In this document: positions 20,223 through 32,860 of the stretch, one piece after another
How positions within the stretch are numbered: position 1 is the first letter of the stretch
Layout of the letters: every line of letters begins with the position of its first letter
Assembly (NCBI GenBank): GCA_027924585.1
Contig: BSBM01000904.1
Span: forward strand, 19,181,001 to 19,245,000
Origin: Larix kaempferi
Taxonomy: Eukaryota; Streptophyta; Pinopsida; Pinales; Pinaceae
Reading direction: 5' to 3'
Length of the DNA: 64,000 nucleotides
Position numbers and translations under genes: made by a program
The notes under the pieces: model-generated
The model's database searches: none
Told to the model about the DNA's origin: nothing
What the model saw: the letters and a program-made list of their open reading frames with translations, nothing else

Positions 20223-21600
20223 CTCTCAAGCTCTGTTAAAGAGAATGTAGGAGAATACACTTCAGCCAAAGACCTATGGTTTAAGTTGGAAAGTGAGTAC
20301 CAAATAGGAAACCAAGACACAAAGATGGAAACAAAACTCAAGCCCACTGAAGATGTGAAGCGCAAGAAGAAAAGGAAGTGCAAGCATCAAACATCATGAA
20401 AGGTAAGGATTCTTCTGATTGTAGTAGCTCTAAATGTGATGATGTTGAAAGTCTACTTGCAGAAGATGATAAGGAAGACTTGTTGAAATCCAATCATGCA
20501 CTTGCATATACCCTAATGGATATTGATCTCAAATCAATCTGAGGCTCAAAAAGAAAATTTTGATGTCCTTCAAAAAATACCAAAAGGAGACAATGGTATT
20601 GCTCAAGAAACCGAAACACAAGAACAAAGAGTTACAAGATGAGCTAAAAGACAAAGAAGATGAAATTGAAAGATTAAACACCAAACTAATCAGTCAATCA
20701 GAAGAACAAGAAGATCCTATTGAAGATTCAGAAGACCTTGAAGAAGAAAGGAAGGCTAATGTTGATTTGAAGATTCAACTTGAGGAAGCCAAAATGATAG
20801 AAGATGTTTTGAAAGACCAGTTGGATGAAAAAGAGAAGACTTGTGAAAATATTGAAATGGAAGTGGTTGATCTTAGGAAGAAGAATGAAAATTCAAGTGC
20901 CTATGTCAACTTTGACAACAACTCTACCATTCTAGATGGGATCTTGAGTTGTCAAAGATAACCTTTTGACAAGATTGGCTTGGGTTACAGCAAGAAAGCA
21001 TAAAACTGTGAAGACAGTTCAAAGACTCCTAAGAAGACTGAAGCAAGCTCATCATCCCCCAAAAGTGAAAGCCAAGTTTCCCCTCATATACCTGCAAAAG
21101 ACATCATAAAATTTGGAGGACATCAAGAAGTTAGGGGCCTACTCCTCAAAGCAAGTTCAGAAAAGAGACATCCTCAAGGTGGAATCAAGCATCCAAGTAC
21201 GAAAACAATTTCAATGGTTATTGCTACTCATGTAACGAGTTTGGTCATAAGGCACTGGATTGCAGATCTCATGCAAGAAGTGTTAGGCTTCCCAACAATA
21301 CTATTAGATGTTGGACATGCAACCATATTGGACATATTACTTCCCACTGTTATACTATGAGGTGCTACAGTTGTAGTGGCTTTGATCATAAATCCCAAGA
21401 CTGTGCAAATTCAAGAAGACAACCCACGATGAGTCCCTCATACACATCAATAAGGAAATCCTATGAACCATGGAAGAAGATAAATGCAGGAAGAATTGAA
21501 GCTCAAAAGACATGTGCTCAAAGTCAAGGACACTCCCAGGTATGGGTGAAAAAGAATGTTTTGTTGAATGTAAATGAAGTTGATTAGTGCAAAGAAGATG
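20223..21600 (+). pseudogene. Element B gag, C-terminal part: coiled coil and three CCHC knuckles
   Basis: Gag resumes after element A with SSVKENVGEYTSAKDLWFKL, then frameshifts near 20360. The coiled-coil segment (20560-20961) is Lys/Glu-rich, including LKIQLEEAKMIEDVLKDQLD. Three intact knuckles follow at about 21222-21263 (CYSCNEFGHKALDC), 21309-21350 (CWTCNHIGHITSHC) and 21364-21405 (CYSCSGFDHKSQDC). All three keep CCHC spacing, unlike element A where one is altered. The parallel with element A shows that the coiled coil plus triple knuckle is an ancestral family trait. Several stops make this copy non-functional. Confidence 0.8.
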
Positions 21601-22880
21601 GTTGTCTTGTGGCAAGCCAAGCTTGAGGTCTTTTAAATACCTTAGGACACCTCGAGTTCATGAAGTTGGAGGATGGACTCAAAGTTAAATTATGGTTGGC
21701 CCAAGCAGTGGAACGGGTCCAAGGATCGTAGCTGCAATTGGCATGTTGATAGGGGGAGCAAGAGTAATTTGCAGTGACCTCATGAACTCTCTCTGTACAT
21801 ATAGTTGAAGCAAATGAAGTGAAGCAACATGGTGATGTTTGGAGGATTGTCCTTGATGCATGCTTACCTTTTATGAATTTACTAGATGATTGTTGATGTA
21901 TTCCTTATTGCATCCATAAAAGTGTACCGATGACTCTCTCTAGCTTTGGATATGATTGGAAAGAATGTCTTCAAGAAACACCTGTTGGTGGTATCTGATT
22001 GTATGACTTATATTGGGAATATAGTTGAGTTGGTTATCGATATTTTTACCATTGTATGAATTTTGTTGTACCATTCACCGAGAAGACACAAATTAAATGT
22101 CTAGAGAAGAGCAGCTAGCAGCATATTGAAGACAGTAATAAAAAGACACATGCAAGGGAAGTCTAAGCCTTTTGGGGCAATCATAAGTTATACAAAAAGA
22201 TCGAAGGAAGCCAAAGTACATGTCATTCAAACCTTGATCACTGTGTAAGCATCAAAGCTTCAAAATTCAGTCATCTAAAGTCCTTCAAAAGAGCTGAAGT
22301 ACATAAGGCAGCGTGTGATATCTCTGAAAGGTTAGAGTTCAAGCAACAGACTTAAGTACAGAGGATAGTGTTCATTAAACAACTAAAGATCCAAAGTTGC
22401 AATAAAGGAAAGAAAGTCAAGACCTTCCTAGAGAATCCCTACAGTAATCAATCTTAACACTCTTTTGAGCATGATGACTGAAGCAACATATTGAAGACGG
22501 TGATGTTACAGAGGTTCAAAACACTAAGACATCCAAAATTTCAAAGGATTGACTGATTATCATTTTTTTGTTATTCTTGTTTAAAAATGCAAAGAAGCAC
22601 ATGATGAAGCTGAATTTAGGATTGATTGAAGCCCACTCTATAGACACAGACTAGTTGCACAAGAATGAATCACACTTGTATCCTTGCAAATTGCAGCCTA
22701 GTCATTGAGATTCACAGATACGTGCTTGGATCAGGGGGTTCCAAACAGGGGGAGCAAACAGATCAGCAAATGAAGGAGTCCATTTGAAAAGGGGAGCAAA
22801 CATTTTAGCATGATCTCAAGAAGTATTCAAGAATATAATGTTATTTTTGGGCATTGTGAAACTTTTGATGAAGTGTTTGT
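21601..22880 (+). other. Element B 3' internal region without pol
   Basis: It shares non-coding blocks with element A, for example GATAGGGGGAGCAAGAGTAA near 21750. No reverse transcriptase, integrase or protease motif is visible. Confidence 0.65.
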
Positions 22881-22950
22881 CCCTTTGTCATTAATGTCAA
22901 AGGGGGAGAGTATTTGAAGAGGTGTTTCCATCAATGACAAAGGGGGATTT
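22881..22950 (+). promoter_or_regulatory. Palindrome and polypurine tract before the element B 3' LTR
   Basis: CCCTTTGTCATT and AATGTCAAAGGG (22881-22904) are identical to the arms in element A. A second tract, AATGACAAAGGGGGATTT, ends at the LTR start at 22951. Confidence 0.75.
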
Positions 22951-23690
22951 TGTTGAGCATGGTTGTCATTGATGACAAGCCATTAATGACAAAGGAGTGA
23001 CAAATGTTGATGACATGGCAAGCAGGACATGGTAGTTTGGGCATTGGAGCCCATTCACAGTTGGTGTGTTCTTTGGAGCACTAGGTGGTCCAAATGACCC
23101 ATTTTGTGGTCATTTGTGGCTTGATGGAGTCATGGAACCCTTAGATATGGTTTGAGTCATGGAGACCACACTCTACCACACTCTTGTTGATGGATTCCAC
23201 TTGTACTTGTACTTAGTAAGGAAACCATGGAGATAATAAATGCACATGCCTTTGGAGCCCTTAACATGACATGTAGTCCTTGCATTTTGATGGATCTTTG
23301 CTTTGAATCCCATGAGTATGTGAGGAAGACCATCGGTGGCTTGTATGAGGACCTTGACATTGGACTTTGATGTGGAATGAAAATACTTGTTGTATGAACC
23401 CCATGGAGATTAGATGAAGCATAATCTTGATCATAGTTCACCTTGCTTGAAGAAATCCTGCATGCTTGACGATGACAAAACCTTTGGATAATCCCACAAG
23501 CAATGTTGGCTATAACGTGATTACTTTCATTTAATTGTAAACTCAAATTAAAAATTGATGAAATGCAACCACAAAAAGAAACTTGTGAAGTTGGTTTGGT
23601 CTAAATAAGATATTTAAAGGGAAATAAAAATTCATATACAAGTCGACTCACACACAAATATTATTATGTTAATGTGGTAGGTCGGCCCAG
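22951..23690 (+). repeat. Element B 3' LTR, 5' part
   Basis: It begins TGTTGAGCATGGTTGTCATT and aligns with LTR C (24085 on) through shared blocks such as CATGGCAAGCAGGACATGG and CCCATGAGTATGTGAGGAAG, up to about 23690. The family LTR end (GTGCCATTGTGTCCAAC) is not found before 24085, so the LTR is truncated or diverged. Confidence 0.75.
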
Positions 23691-24084
23691 AAAAATGACA
23701 AATTTACATTCAAAGTCTATGCTTCAACACGGAGTACATGCACCAGTTGCAACTAGTGTTTATGAGGCTTCAACCTTTGAAAAAAACTTTCAGCTCCAAC
23801 TGAGGTATTTAGTTTAGGCTTCAACCTAAAGTAAGGTCTGCTCTTACCTTGCTCCACCCTACCTCCCAAAATTATTTATGTATCGCATCAAGTTCCTTCT
23901 AAACCTGGTAAGATGATGCTCGCCCAAGAGACTCTCTTTTTATGTTGGCGTTGTCTTGATCACTGATCCTGAATATTAACCCTCCAACAAAAACTTTTCT
24001 ATGCACATCACTTCTGGCACTAGTTCGTTGCTCCTTAGTCTTCTGCAGGTTTGGCTTATTCAGCTTGCACAAAAAAAAAAAAAT
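23691..24084 (+). other. Spacer ending in an A-run between two related LTRs
   Basis: Unassigned sequence ending in 12-13 A residues directly joined to LTR C. It could be LTR sequence unique to B or a poly(A)-tailed retrosequence. It encodes nothing recognisable. Confidence 0.4.
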
Positions 24085-25917
24085 TGAGCATGGTTGTCAT
24101 TGATGACAAGCCATTAATGACAAAGGAGTGACAAAGGTTGATGACATGGCAAGCAGGACATGGTAGTTTGGGCATTGTATCCCATTCAAATTTGGTGTGT
24201 GCTTTGGAGCACTAGGTGTTACAAATGAACCATTTTGTGGTCATTTGTTGTGACTTGATTGGGTCATGAAGCCCACACACATGGTAGCTTGATGGTCCAT
24301 GCTACCACTTAATGACAATGAGATTATGTGCTTGAAGACCATGATGGATCCCTTTGTACTTTAATGATGTTCTTGTATCCCATGAGTATGTGAGGAAGAC
24401 CATTGGTGGCTTGTATGAGGACCTTGACATTGGACTTTGATGTGGAAAATCTTTTGGAGAAATGCAAGAAAAGGTTTGGGTCTTGGAACCCATACACACG
24501 ATAGGATTATGGACCTTGGCATATATGGAGACCTTGAACATGGAGCCCTCTTGCCTTGTTGATGTACACGATACTTCTTAATCTTGTCATGGATGTGTAC
24601 CTATGATGAAGCTTGGGATTTTCTCATGATGGTCATAGTTTGATGCATTGAAGTGGCACTCAAATTGAAAAGATATATAAAAAATATAACAAGTCGGCCT
24701 AGCTTTAGAATATCATTTTTTAATTATTAAATATAAAATATAAAAAGATATATACATATAGCAGGTCCGCCAGCTAAAATACTTATTTTTCCTACCACAA
24801 TTTTATATATAAATAGACAAGTTATTTACACCAAAAAGCAAGTGAAAAAGCTTAAATTATCTCTAAATTCGGGTGACTAATTGGAGACTATGGCAGCAGC
24901 AGGAGATAGAAATTTACTTTCTCTCTGAAATTCGGGTAGATAGAGGACAATCGTAGTCAAGGTGAAGTCGTAAATCTGATCAAGCTTTGATTTTCGGATG
25001 AGCCTGAGGCACTCGCAGTCAATTATTTGAAGTTAATGTTTTTGGAAGTGTGTTTTTTTATGTGCTCTGAATTTCGGGTTAAACAGTCCTAGAGGCAGCC
25101 ACAGATAAGGAAGTAACATCAGATCAGTGAAGACAATCTACAGCAAGACAACACCATATTTGATAGGACATGAGCAACATTTATATGGAAAGATAGTGTG
25201 TGTGTGCTATGAAGCCACTTTGCATTGAAGACATCGACAAAGACCTATACACTGCCATACTCAAAATATAACAAAGTTTGTGTTTGACTTAAATCCATTA
25301 GTTGCAGCCGAACTATGTTTGTTGAAGCAAGTTGTGAACAATGATCTTGCTCAGATTATGACAGTGGACATTCTTGGGAACATCGGGGATCAAAGGTTTA
25401 TGGAAGAAGAAGCTTCCATTGACTTGGCAAGTTGATTGAGTTAAGTAAAGCATATTGACAGCTCTGACTTGACATTGACATGTGATTTGATAAGTAAGTT
25501 GACAGTTACAGAGTTAGCTAGATGATGACATAGACAAAGTGATAACATGTGACATGACTAGTGATCAATATGTGAAGGCAAGTTGGGTCTTGCACCTCTT
25601 CTTAGTTGGAGTTAAGAAAACCAAGTTGGGACCTATTGTTAGAGTTGGTGCTCTTTATCCAGTTGGTACTAATGTAATCGTGAAGATTGAAGTCTTCCAT
25701 TGTAATTCATATCAAACTATAAATAAAGTTTACTATACTAGTCTTGTGATGTGTCTCTTATGATCTATGTTGATGACATGCTTAATTGATGAATGTTGAT
25801 GTAATTAGTAGCTTAATGTGAATGATGAACTCTACTTAAGTTTTGAGAAGTAAAAATTGCTAGAGGTGCTAGCACACTGATTCACCCCCCCCTCTCAGTG
25901 TGCCATTGTGGCCAACG
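24085..25917 (+). repeat. LTR C: full-length LTR of the B subfamily, possibly solo
   Basis: It runs from TTGAGCATGGTTGTCATTG (the first TG bases of the family start are lost) to GTGTGCCATTGTGGCCAAC. A TATA box, TATATAAATAG, lies at 24806-24816. No primer-binding site follows and no polypurine tract precedes it, which suggests a solo LTR. No target duplication is seen. Confidence 0.75.
24806..24816 (+). promoter_or_regulatory. TATA box of LTR C
   Basis: TATATAAATAG lies upstream of a region with repeated AATTTCGGG motifs, as in the element A LTR R region. Confidence 0.55.
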
Positions 25918-27150
25918 TGGCACCTTTTATAATAAAATATTTTAACTGAGCCGGCTTGTCTTTAGGGATTTTGAATAATAAAATCTAATATCATTTTGAA
26001 CCCAATTTTGACTGGGCTGACTTCCTTACAAAAAATTACTTCCACCTTAGTATATTTCTTCAATCATTTTATGCTATGTTGGGCACGTCTTCATCAATTG
26101 TATACATCATGTGACCATTGAGTGCTTTTGGGGGTTTCTTCTTATTCAAAAATGGTAAATAACCCAAGGATTTTATGCCATGATAAAGTCAAAGGGTTCC
26201 ATCTGTTCTCCGCCGAGATGCACACCAGCAGCAGAACTCTTTCAAAAGTTGTTCCCTCACTACAAGTGGGGAAGGTGTGGCCTTGGGGGAAAGCAATGAG
26301 CCAGGTACTGTCACCTGAATCCCAGCTCCTCCGTTTAGGAAAACTCCTAACGAAGCCAAGGGGGGTAGTCCCTATAAAGAGTTGTCTATGGCTCTGTGTT
26401 TTTAAATGTTTTAATGGTTCAGATGGGTGTTGTTTTAGGAGTTTTTTTAATGAGATCACAACTTATAAAATGACAATAAGCACAAGATAAAATGCAATCC
26501 ACGTTGCGAAACAAGATTATAGATAAACAATATAATGAAGATTTGTATAATAAAATGGCATCCACAGATAAATAACTTAACAAATTCCCAATGGACAAAT
26601 GGCCTAGATTAATTAATACATTAAAGTTTAAAGTGACCAGTGCCAAATGGAGTCAAAGATGTGTAGTGCTTGGGGATGTTGAAGATACAAGTCTTAGAAT
26701 ATTTTTTGTGAGAATGTTGTGCAAATTATCTTGGTTGATTGGAAAAATTTTAGTGATCTTGATTATTAGGGTTTAGAAAGCAAGGATGAAGTCCAACCGG
26801 AAAAGTATACCTTCAGTGGCTCCGTTCAAAGACATGAGGGACCTGTCTGAAATCACAAGCTAGGTGTTCAGAGAATTTAACCAGCGAGTGTCCATATTGG
26901 GTAGCCCGGCGCCCACACTTGGAATTTGCCCACTACCTGAGTATTTATCGAGATAACGCCGGTGTGTTGGTTATGGGGTGAAGATTTTATTATGGTTATC
27001 ACTTGTAAGATTAACAAATCCAATCACCGTTCTGAGTATGAATCCAACTTTTTAGGGTTGGCAGAGCATACTAAGTGATGGAAAGCAACGAAGTAAATGT
27101 TTAAAGGGGATGTGAGTTTGAAGTGTTTTAACTTAGAGCACACAGTAAAA

Positions 27151-27306
27151 CTCTCCGACAGAGAGTGCTCTTGACTTCGTCTTATGACATAAGTTCAAGA
27201 GACTTTAACTAATATATATGTTGAATGCAAGGAAAATGCAGTGCTTATGCTCTCCGACAGAGAGTGCTCTTGACTTGTGTTATGGCAAGTTCAAGAGTCT
27301 TTGGTT
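27151..27306 (+). repeat. Two copies of a block about 60 bp long, 96 bp apart
   Basis: CTCTCCGACAGAGAGTGCTC occurs at 27153 and 27249, each followed by TTGACTT and a AAGTTCAAGAG block. CTCTCCGACAGAGAG is itself nearly palindromic. Confidence 0.85.
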
Positions 27307-28144
27307 ATTTTTAAAAATCAAGCAGATTGAAGCAAAGAACACAATGATAGCTCAAAAATAATGAAACAATGATCTAGCAATTAGTGGAAAGAAAATCTAA
27401 ACTAGCAATTAGAATTCTAGAACAAAATGAAACTAATCTAGCAATATATCTCTAAAAGCAAAAGATGGAAAAGTTAATCTAATCTACTTAACAAAAATGA
27501 CAAAGATCTAAGCTAACAAAGACAGCACTCTCCCCCAAATGGGGAAGAAACACAAAAAAATGGGAGGCCTTATCCCACTTAGCCTTATTTTATTAATCAA
27601 GTACAAATGCCTTGGGAATTTAACCCTTGAAAGGACTTTGAGATAAATGAACTTAGAAAATATTTGAAACAAGCTCTTAAGAGCTATTACAAAGGAGATT
27701 GATTTTGGTTCATGTCATCTTGGTTTGGATCATCCCTTTGGTTTTCTTAATGCTCTCTCGGTTTTATCTTTCTCCTCTTCTTGTTTCAACTTTTCAAGTT
27801 CTTTCCTCCTTCAAGTACCTACACAAAACGATTCAACTCAAGGCACCTATTATTGTTAAGCAAAAGAGATATAAATCTGAGATCTAAACTTATGAATAAA
27901 ACGAGATGGTTGAAAAAACAATGCAAGTTTGACCTTTTGATGAGATCTAGATGTAAGTACAACTAACAATGGACTAGATGCAAATACTAACTAAGATCTA
28001 ACAATGCAAATAAGAAACTAACTCTAAACAATGCAACTACAAAAAATGATAAACAAGACCTAACTATTAGCTTTTCAAAAAATGAAACTACTAACTCTTA
28101 ACAAAACTTTGTTGTTGTTTTTTATGACTTTTTTGTAGTGATTC

Positions 28145-28590
28145 AAAGGGGGACGAAAGGAGGAAGGTGTGAAGCAAGCCAAAGGCAAAACGAAAGGGAG
28201 AAAGGAGGGTCAACTAGAAGGTGGACGAGAGCAAGGAGACGGGTAGAAATGAGGGCAAAGAGGAAGGTTTGAAGGAGAGAGACGAGAGCAAGGTAGGAAA
28301 GAAAGTAGGGGAGGAAAGGAGATCTAAAGTAAAAACGAAAGCAGACTAGGAGAGCTTTTTGAGAGGGAAAATGCTAGCAAAAGAGACAGTAGGCCAAGCA
28401 AAACGAAAGCAATGGTAGGGAGGAAGTTTAAGAAGGAAAGAAACAACGAAAACTAACCTAAAGGAGGGAGACGAAAGGGGAGAAAAAGATAGCAATGGAA
28501 AAGGGACGAAACTAGGAGGAAAAGGATTAGAAAGTCAAGGAAAGGGGGGATTCAAGGAGAAAAAAGGAGAGCTAAAAGAGAGGAGCCCTT
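28145..28590 (+). repeat. 445-bp purine-rich tract
   Basis: The + strand is almost entirely A and G, with recurring ACGAAAG, GGGAGAAAGGAGG and GAGACGAGAGCAAGG motifs. Strand asymmetry is extreme compared with the flanks. No simple period is visible. Confidence 0.85.
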
Positions 28591-30654
28591 AGATCTAGTA
28601 GCCAATGATAGTTTTCTTGTTGTTGATGGAAGATAAGAACAATAAAACCACTTAGGCCTTCTTATGATGCAAAATTTTGCCACTTTGTAGATCCTACAAT
28701 ACAATGAGTCAAATCAATCCTGAATATGGAGCATGGGTTCAATGCAACTGAACTCTTGCCCTTCTCCACCTGAGAAACACCTTAATCAAACACAAACTCA
28801 AAGAAGCAAGTGAGAATGGAAAAGATGTGCTACTCAAATAACAAGATCTAAATCAACATTTCGTACAACTGAATACTAATGTTCATCTAAATACTTAATC
28901 ATCCAAGCATAAATAACCAAATTAGCAACTATAAATGGATATGCTATTGTGCTTCAAGAGCCTTCACAAGCTAGCAATCATTAAACTAATAATCACATGA
29001 AAAAATGAGAGGGGGTTAGAGAAGATGTCACCTCAATCAAGAGATGAAATCACATCAACATGCAAAGCTTCATGGACCTCCAAAGTCGAAATTTTATTCA
29101 ATATAAATCAAAGGCTATTACAATTTCTTCATAGTTTCTATGCATAAATCTCCATCATAAGAGTTCCCAAAGGCATGCTCTTTATACAAAACTAGAAGCC
29201 TAAAACCCTAATTCGAATTGGCTTGAGAAGGGAGCCAATAACACTTGACATAGATTCGAATTCCAATCAAAATTGGGCTTGGAGTGAGAAGCCACCACAT
29301 AACTCGAGTTTGAAGCACATGTGGATGGGGAGGTGGCCTCCACCTTGGCAAGGCACCTCTCATCCAACCCTTGTGATTATCACCAAGCCAATTGGCATCT
29401 CCCACCTAGGATTGACGTGAGCTCCATGGAAGAAGACGTGAGCTCTCATGGGAGACAAGATCTTGAGTTGTGTTGAATGCAAGTGGTGATTACAAAGAAC
29501 CAAGCTTTGAGGTGGCCACAAAACAAGGAGGGCGTCCACCTTAGCCTTTATTACACTCACACCAATCCATTAATCACTCTCCACATCACCAAATCGAATT
29601 TTGCATGAGGGATGGCGAATTCTTTTGAAGAGATTAACTTGTGCTGACTGGATAGTTGACTGAGAGCTCCTGGAGTTGATTGGAATCTTCATTGATGCCC
29701 AGTGCCATGTCATTTAGCCTTTTATTTTAATCCATTTGGATTATTTTGGAGAGATTTGGATTATCTCCAAAATATTCATTTTTAATATTTTAATCAATAA
29801 TTTCTCTGTAAATGAGTTTTTTAAGAAATTATTAATTATGAGGCTGAATTGACATCCGAAACTTAGGATAAGTTGGTCCGGGGGTCATGAATGATTTTTG
29901 GCTTATGATTTGAGCTTTCAATCTCTGAAAATGGACCCCGGATGACTGACATATTACAAATTGAATTTTTCCATTTAAACTATGGAAAAATTAATTAAAA
30001 ATAATAAAATAATAAAAACTCATCCAACACGTCCGGTAAAAAAATTTCGGACAGTTTTTTATTGGACGAGGACCCTATAAAATGACCATCTAAAACATAC
30101 ATGGTGTCTAGTAGGCTTATATACATCATTTGGACTCTAATAACCCCCCAAGGCTAAAATTTTCAAAATCAGGCATTCCAGCTTTAGAGGAAGCGGGAGA
30201 AAGCCTTGTCAATTATATCTCGGCTGAAGGCAAGGTATAATTGATCAGGGTAAAAAACTCCCTAGAATACCTTAGTTGCATAACCAAGTCATGGGGGACC
30301 GAGCCACTCAAAAATCCTACTAGCACACTTATTACAAACCCCTTAGGGCCATGGTCATTTTGACTAAAAAATAAAACTCGCTAGCCAAAATTGGCTAATT
30401 ATTGCAATCTGAAACCCTAATACTCTGGACGTGAACATTGATGTGTTCCAACACTGGCGGCTCAATGTATTTTCAACTATTTGTACAAAATAGGTGATAA
30501 CACCATCCACATGTCAATGGCTTCATTGTGAGAGAAATGTTAAATGACTCCACCTCAAGGGTGCAAGCATAATGGATTAATGACACCACAATACAATCAA
30601 CTTTCTAAGGGCATCTTCAAAGGGCTCCACACACACATGAGCTACATCATCTTC

Positions 30655-30811
30655 AACAAATGACCACAGAATGGGTCATTTGGACCACCTAGTGCTCCAA
30701 AGAACACACCAACTGTGAATGGGCTCCAATGCCCAATCTACCATGTCCTGCTTGCCATGTCATCAACCTTTGTCATTAATGGCTTGTCATCAATGACAAC
30801 CGTGCTCAACA
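30655..30811 (-). repeat. Inverted 5' fragment of a B/C-type LTR
   Basis: Read on the minus strand, TGTTGAGCACGGTTGTCATT starts at 30811 and continues through CATGGCAAGCAGGACATGG to ACCCATTCTGTGGTCATTTG. This parallels the LTR starts at 22951 and 24085. Weaker similarity may extend left to about 30500. No internal region is attached. Confidence 0.85.
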
Positions 30812-31505
30812 CGACATATCCAAAATCCTGCAAGCCAGATATACCAGTAACTTGTGACTCAGCAGGGGCTGAGACATCCCGAAACCCACCGGGGTGAGCC
30901 TCTATCCCATGGGTCGCCTATTTTTCCCTTTGGGGAAAAAATAGTTCATAACTATAAGACGACCAAATCATGACTGCACTCCAAGAAATAGCCATAAACA
31001 CATAATGACTAATTGGTGCTCTAAAGTCATTACTCTAAAAGGATAGGTTGTGAAAAATGGGCATTTATATTTCCTTGACTTAGGGAATTCCCATTATATG
31101 TAATAAATCCTAAGTTGATGCCAGTTATTTTCAAGTTTAGTGTCTATGATGCATTATAAGTTGCAACATACCTTTCATGATGATAATATGTGTGCAATTA
31201 CTGAAAACTTTGGAGGAAACATATATTATGATAAATACCAAAAGAAAAAACCTCATGATGTATTAGAGATAAATATGGCCATGAAAACGCACCAAAATTA
31301 TAAAAAATAAGAGTTGAGATATATATGTCATTCCAAACAGACATAGTTAATATGGTCTTGGTATATTGTAGAAATTGGAATGTTACTGCTTATAGTCATA
31401 GGCCAAAATTCCCCATGTGTATAGGTAGGGTATCTACACTACTAGAAATACCTTATTTAATTACACAAGTACATCGTTGAATATTACATAATTTCATAAT
31501 GTAAA
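30812..31505. other. Unassigned sequence
   Basis: About 30830-30920 is GC-richer (CACCGGGGTGAGCCTC), the rest AT-rich. Nothing was recognised. Confidence 0.5.
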
Positions 31506-31942
31506 TGTAGTGTACTTATATGGAAAATACAAATATTGTAATATAAATATATGAACAAATTTAGATTGTAGTAAATAAAAAAGACAAATCAGAATATAGC
31601 ACTTGCAAAAAGACAACTTTTTATTAATATTCCAAATGAGAGACATGTTCACAAGCCTCTTGGATTGGAAAACACTCAAATACAATAATAATCTCAAAAT
31701 ATTACATATCTTCCTACCACTATAAATAGTTTGTCATTATCAAAACCCTAAACGTTGGTGGCCCCAACCTTAATGAATACCAAATAACTAGTGAGTATTG
31801 CTCCATAAGGACGACCTTTTACATTAACTAACCATATACCAACTACCTAGTGTATATGATTCAAAGAGGATGGCCTGGTAGATTAACTAATTAACTCCAA
31901 GTAACCTTAACTACAAATTGAGGTTAGGTTAAGACCTTAACA
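31506..31942 (-). repeat. Gypsy 3' LTR (left copy)
   Basis: It starts TGTAGTGTACTTATA (compare TGTAGAGTACTTATA at 35185) and shares TAGTAAATAAA-AGACAAATCA and AGGTTAGG blocks with the right copy. CTCTCCCC just right of it is a polypurine tract on the minus strand. Boundaries are approximate. Confidence 0.65.
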
Positions 31943-32024
31943 TGCTCTCCCCATTCATAAACAGTATTGCCCTTAAATTCAAATATGTAGAAACTATTGT
32001 AACAGTGTGGTTGTTTCCAATTTT

Positions 32025-32249
32025 TCATCTTTGTGTTGTGTATCCTTCCACTATATCAAGACTTCCAAAATAATGTGTTGGTGTGGTTGACTCTCTTTTT
32101 TCTAGCACTGCCTCTTGTTGTAACCAAATGGAACCATCTTCATCAAGTTCGATGAGGATTGTATAAACATGATTGTTTGATCCAACCACTTTCTTCAAAC
32201 ATGAAACATGAAATACTAGTTGAATATTGGAATGAGTCACAAGAGCCAA
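32025..32249 (-). pseudogene. Gypsy integrase C-terminal segment
   Basis: The minus-strand frame contains FHVSCLKKVVGSNN, LIELDEDGSIWLQ and EAVLEKRE. This is the region after the integrase core in plant chromoviruses (pattern HVSxLKK, ELDEEG, PEAVLxxR) that normally leads into a chromodomain. A chromodomain itself is not recognisable beyond DIVEGY. Confidence 0.8.
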
Positions 32250-32689
32250 TCTATGGATAGCCTATCCAATGCACTAGAGGATATGATAGGGCCATAAAGC
32301 TTGGATGATAGCTTCTAGTGGCTCTTTTAATTGAGAGATGTTTTCTTATAGGGTTGGAGATGAAGAAACACCCGATCCCTGCACTCTAAGCAATGTTGAT
32401 CTACTTGTTGCTTCATTTTATTTTGTTCCAAGACCAAATTGTCCTTATGTGTACAAAGAATGTCAGCTCTAGCATTGAGAGGGATATACACTTCCTAAAC
32501 CTTGGATATATCTAGTAAGGATTAGAGGCCACAATGGGCAATTTTCATTTATAGACAACCTCATAGGATGACATTTTGGTAGCACCATGATATGTGGCAT
32601 TGTACCACCTTTTTACAAGGTGCAACCACTGGACCTACTTGCTTTGTCGATTCGATTCAAAACATCTCAAATAAGTTTTCAGGGACTTA

Positions 32690-32860
32690 TTAACCACCTT
32701 TGTCTAACCATCTATTTGGGGGTGATAAATTGTGCTCATTTTAAATTGGATTCCCTATGAACAACTACTGCCAAAATTTGCTAGTAGAGGTAGGATCATG
32801 ATCCATCATAATTGAATTGGGCATGCCATGTAATTTGAAAATATGGTCCATGAAGACCTA
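32690..32860 (-). pseudogene. Gypsy integrase core remnant
   Basis: The minus strand reads DHIFKLHGMPNSIMMDHDPT followed by STSKFWQ. This corresponds to the FKLHG-P-SIVSDRD-FTSxFW motif around the second catalytic Asp of gypsy integrase. Stops follow within about 10 codons. Confidence 0.75.

Larger units (their letters stand above)
11964..23690 (+). mobile_element. Element B: old gag-bearing copia-like LTR element, interrupted by two insertions
   Basis: The order on + is: palindromic LTR end (11964-12026), primer-binding site (12029), gag start (12091), a 944-bp TIR element inside gag (12285-13228), 30 bp of gag (13229-13258), all of element A (13259-20222), the rest of gag (20223-21600), a non-coding 3' region, a polypurine tract (to 22950) and an LTR start at 22951. 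Removing both insertions aligns gag with that of element A. I see no protease, integrase or reverse transcriptase. The right end is uncertain; 23690 is where similarity to LTR C fades. Confidence 0.75.
25918..30654. other. Unassigned repeat-like region; no gene supported
   Basis: The region includes a GC-richer patch (about 26190-26400) with overlapping frames on both strands that I could not assign, another patch at 26780-26960 (AGCCCGGCGCCCACACTTGG), a tandem pair (27151-27306), a purine tract (28145-28590) and AT-rich DNA. No pol or gag motif was recognised. Confidence 0.5.

Noticed and set aside
26122-26490. Overlapping 122- and 105-codon frames on opposite strands
   Set aside because: No recognisable domain on either strand and no start or splice context. 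Left as an unassigned GC-richer patch.
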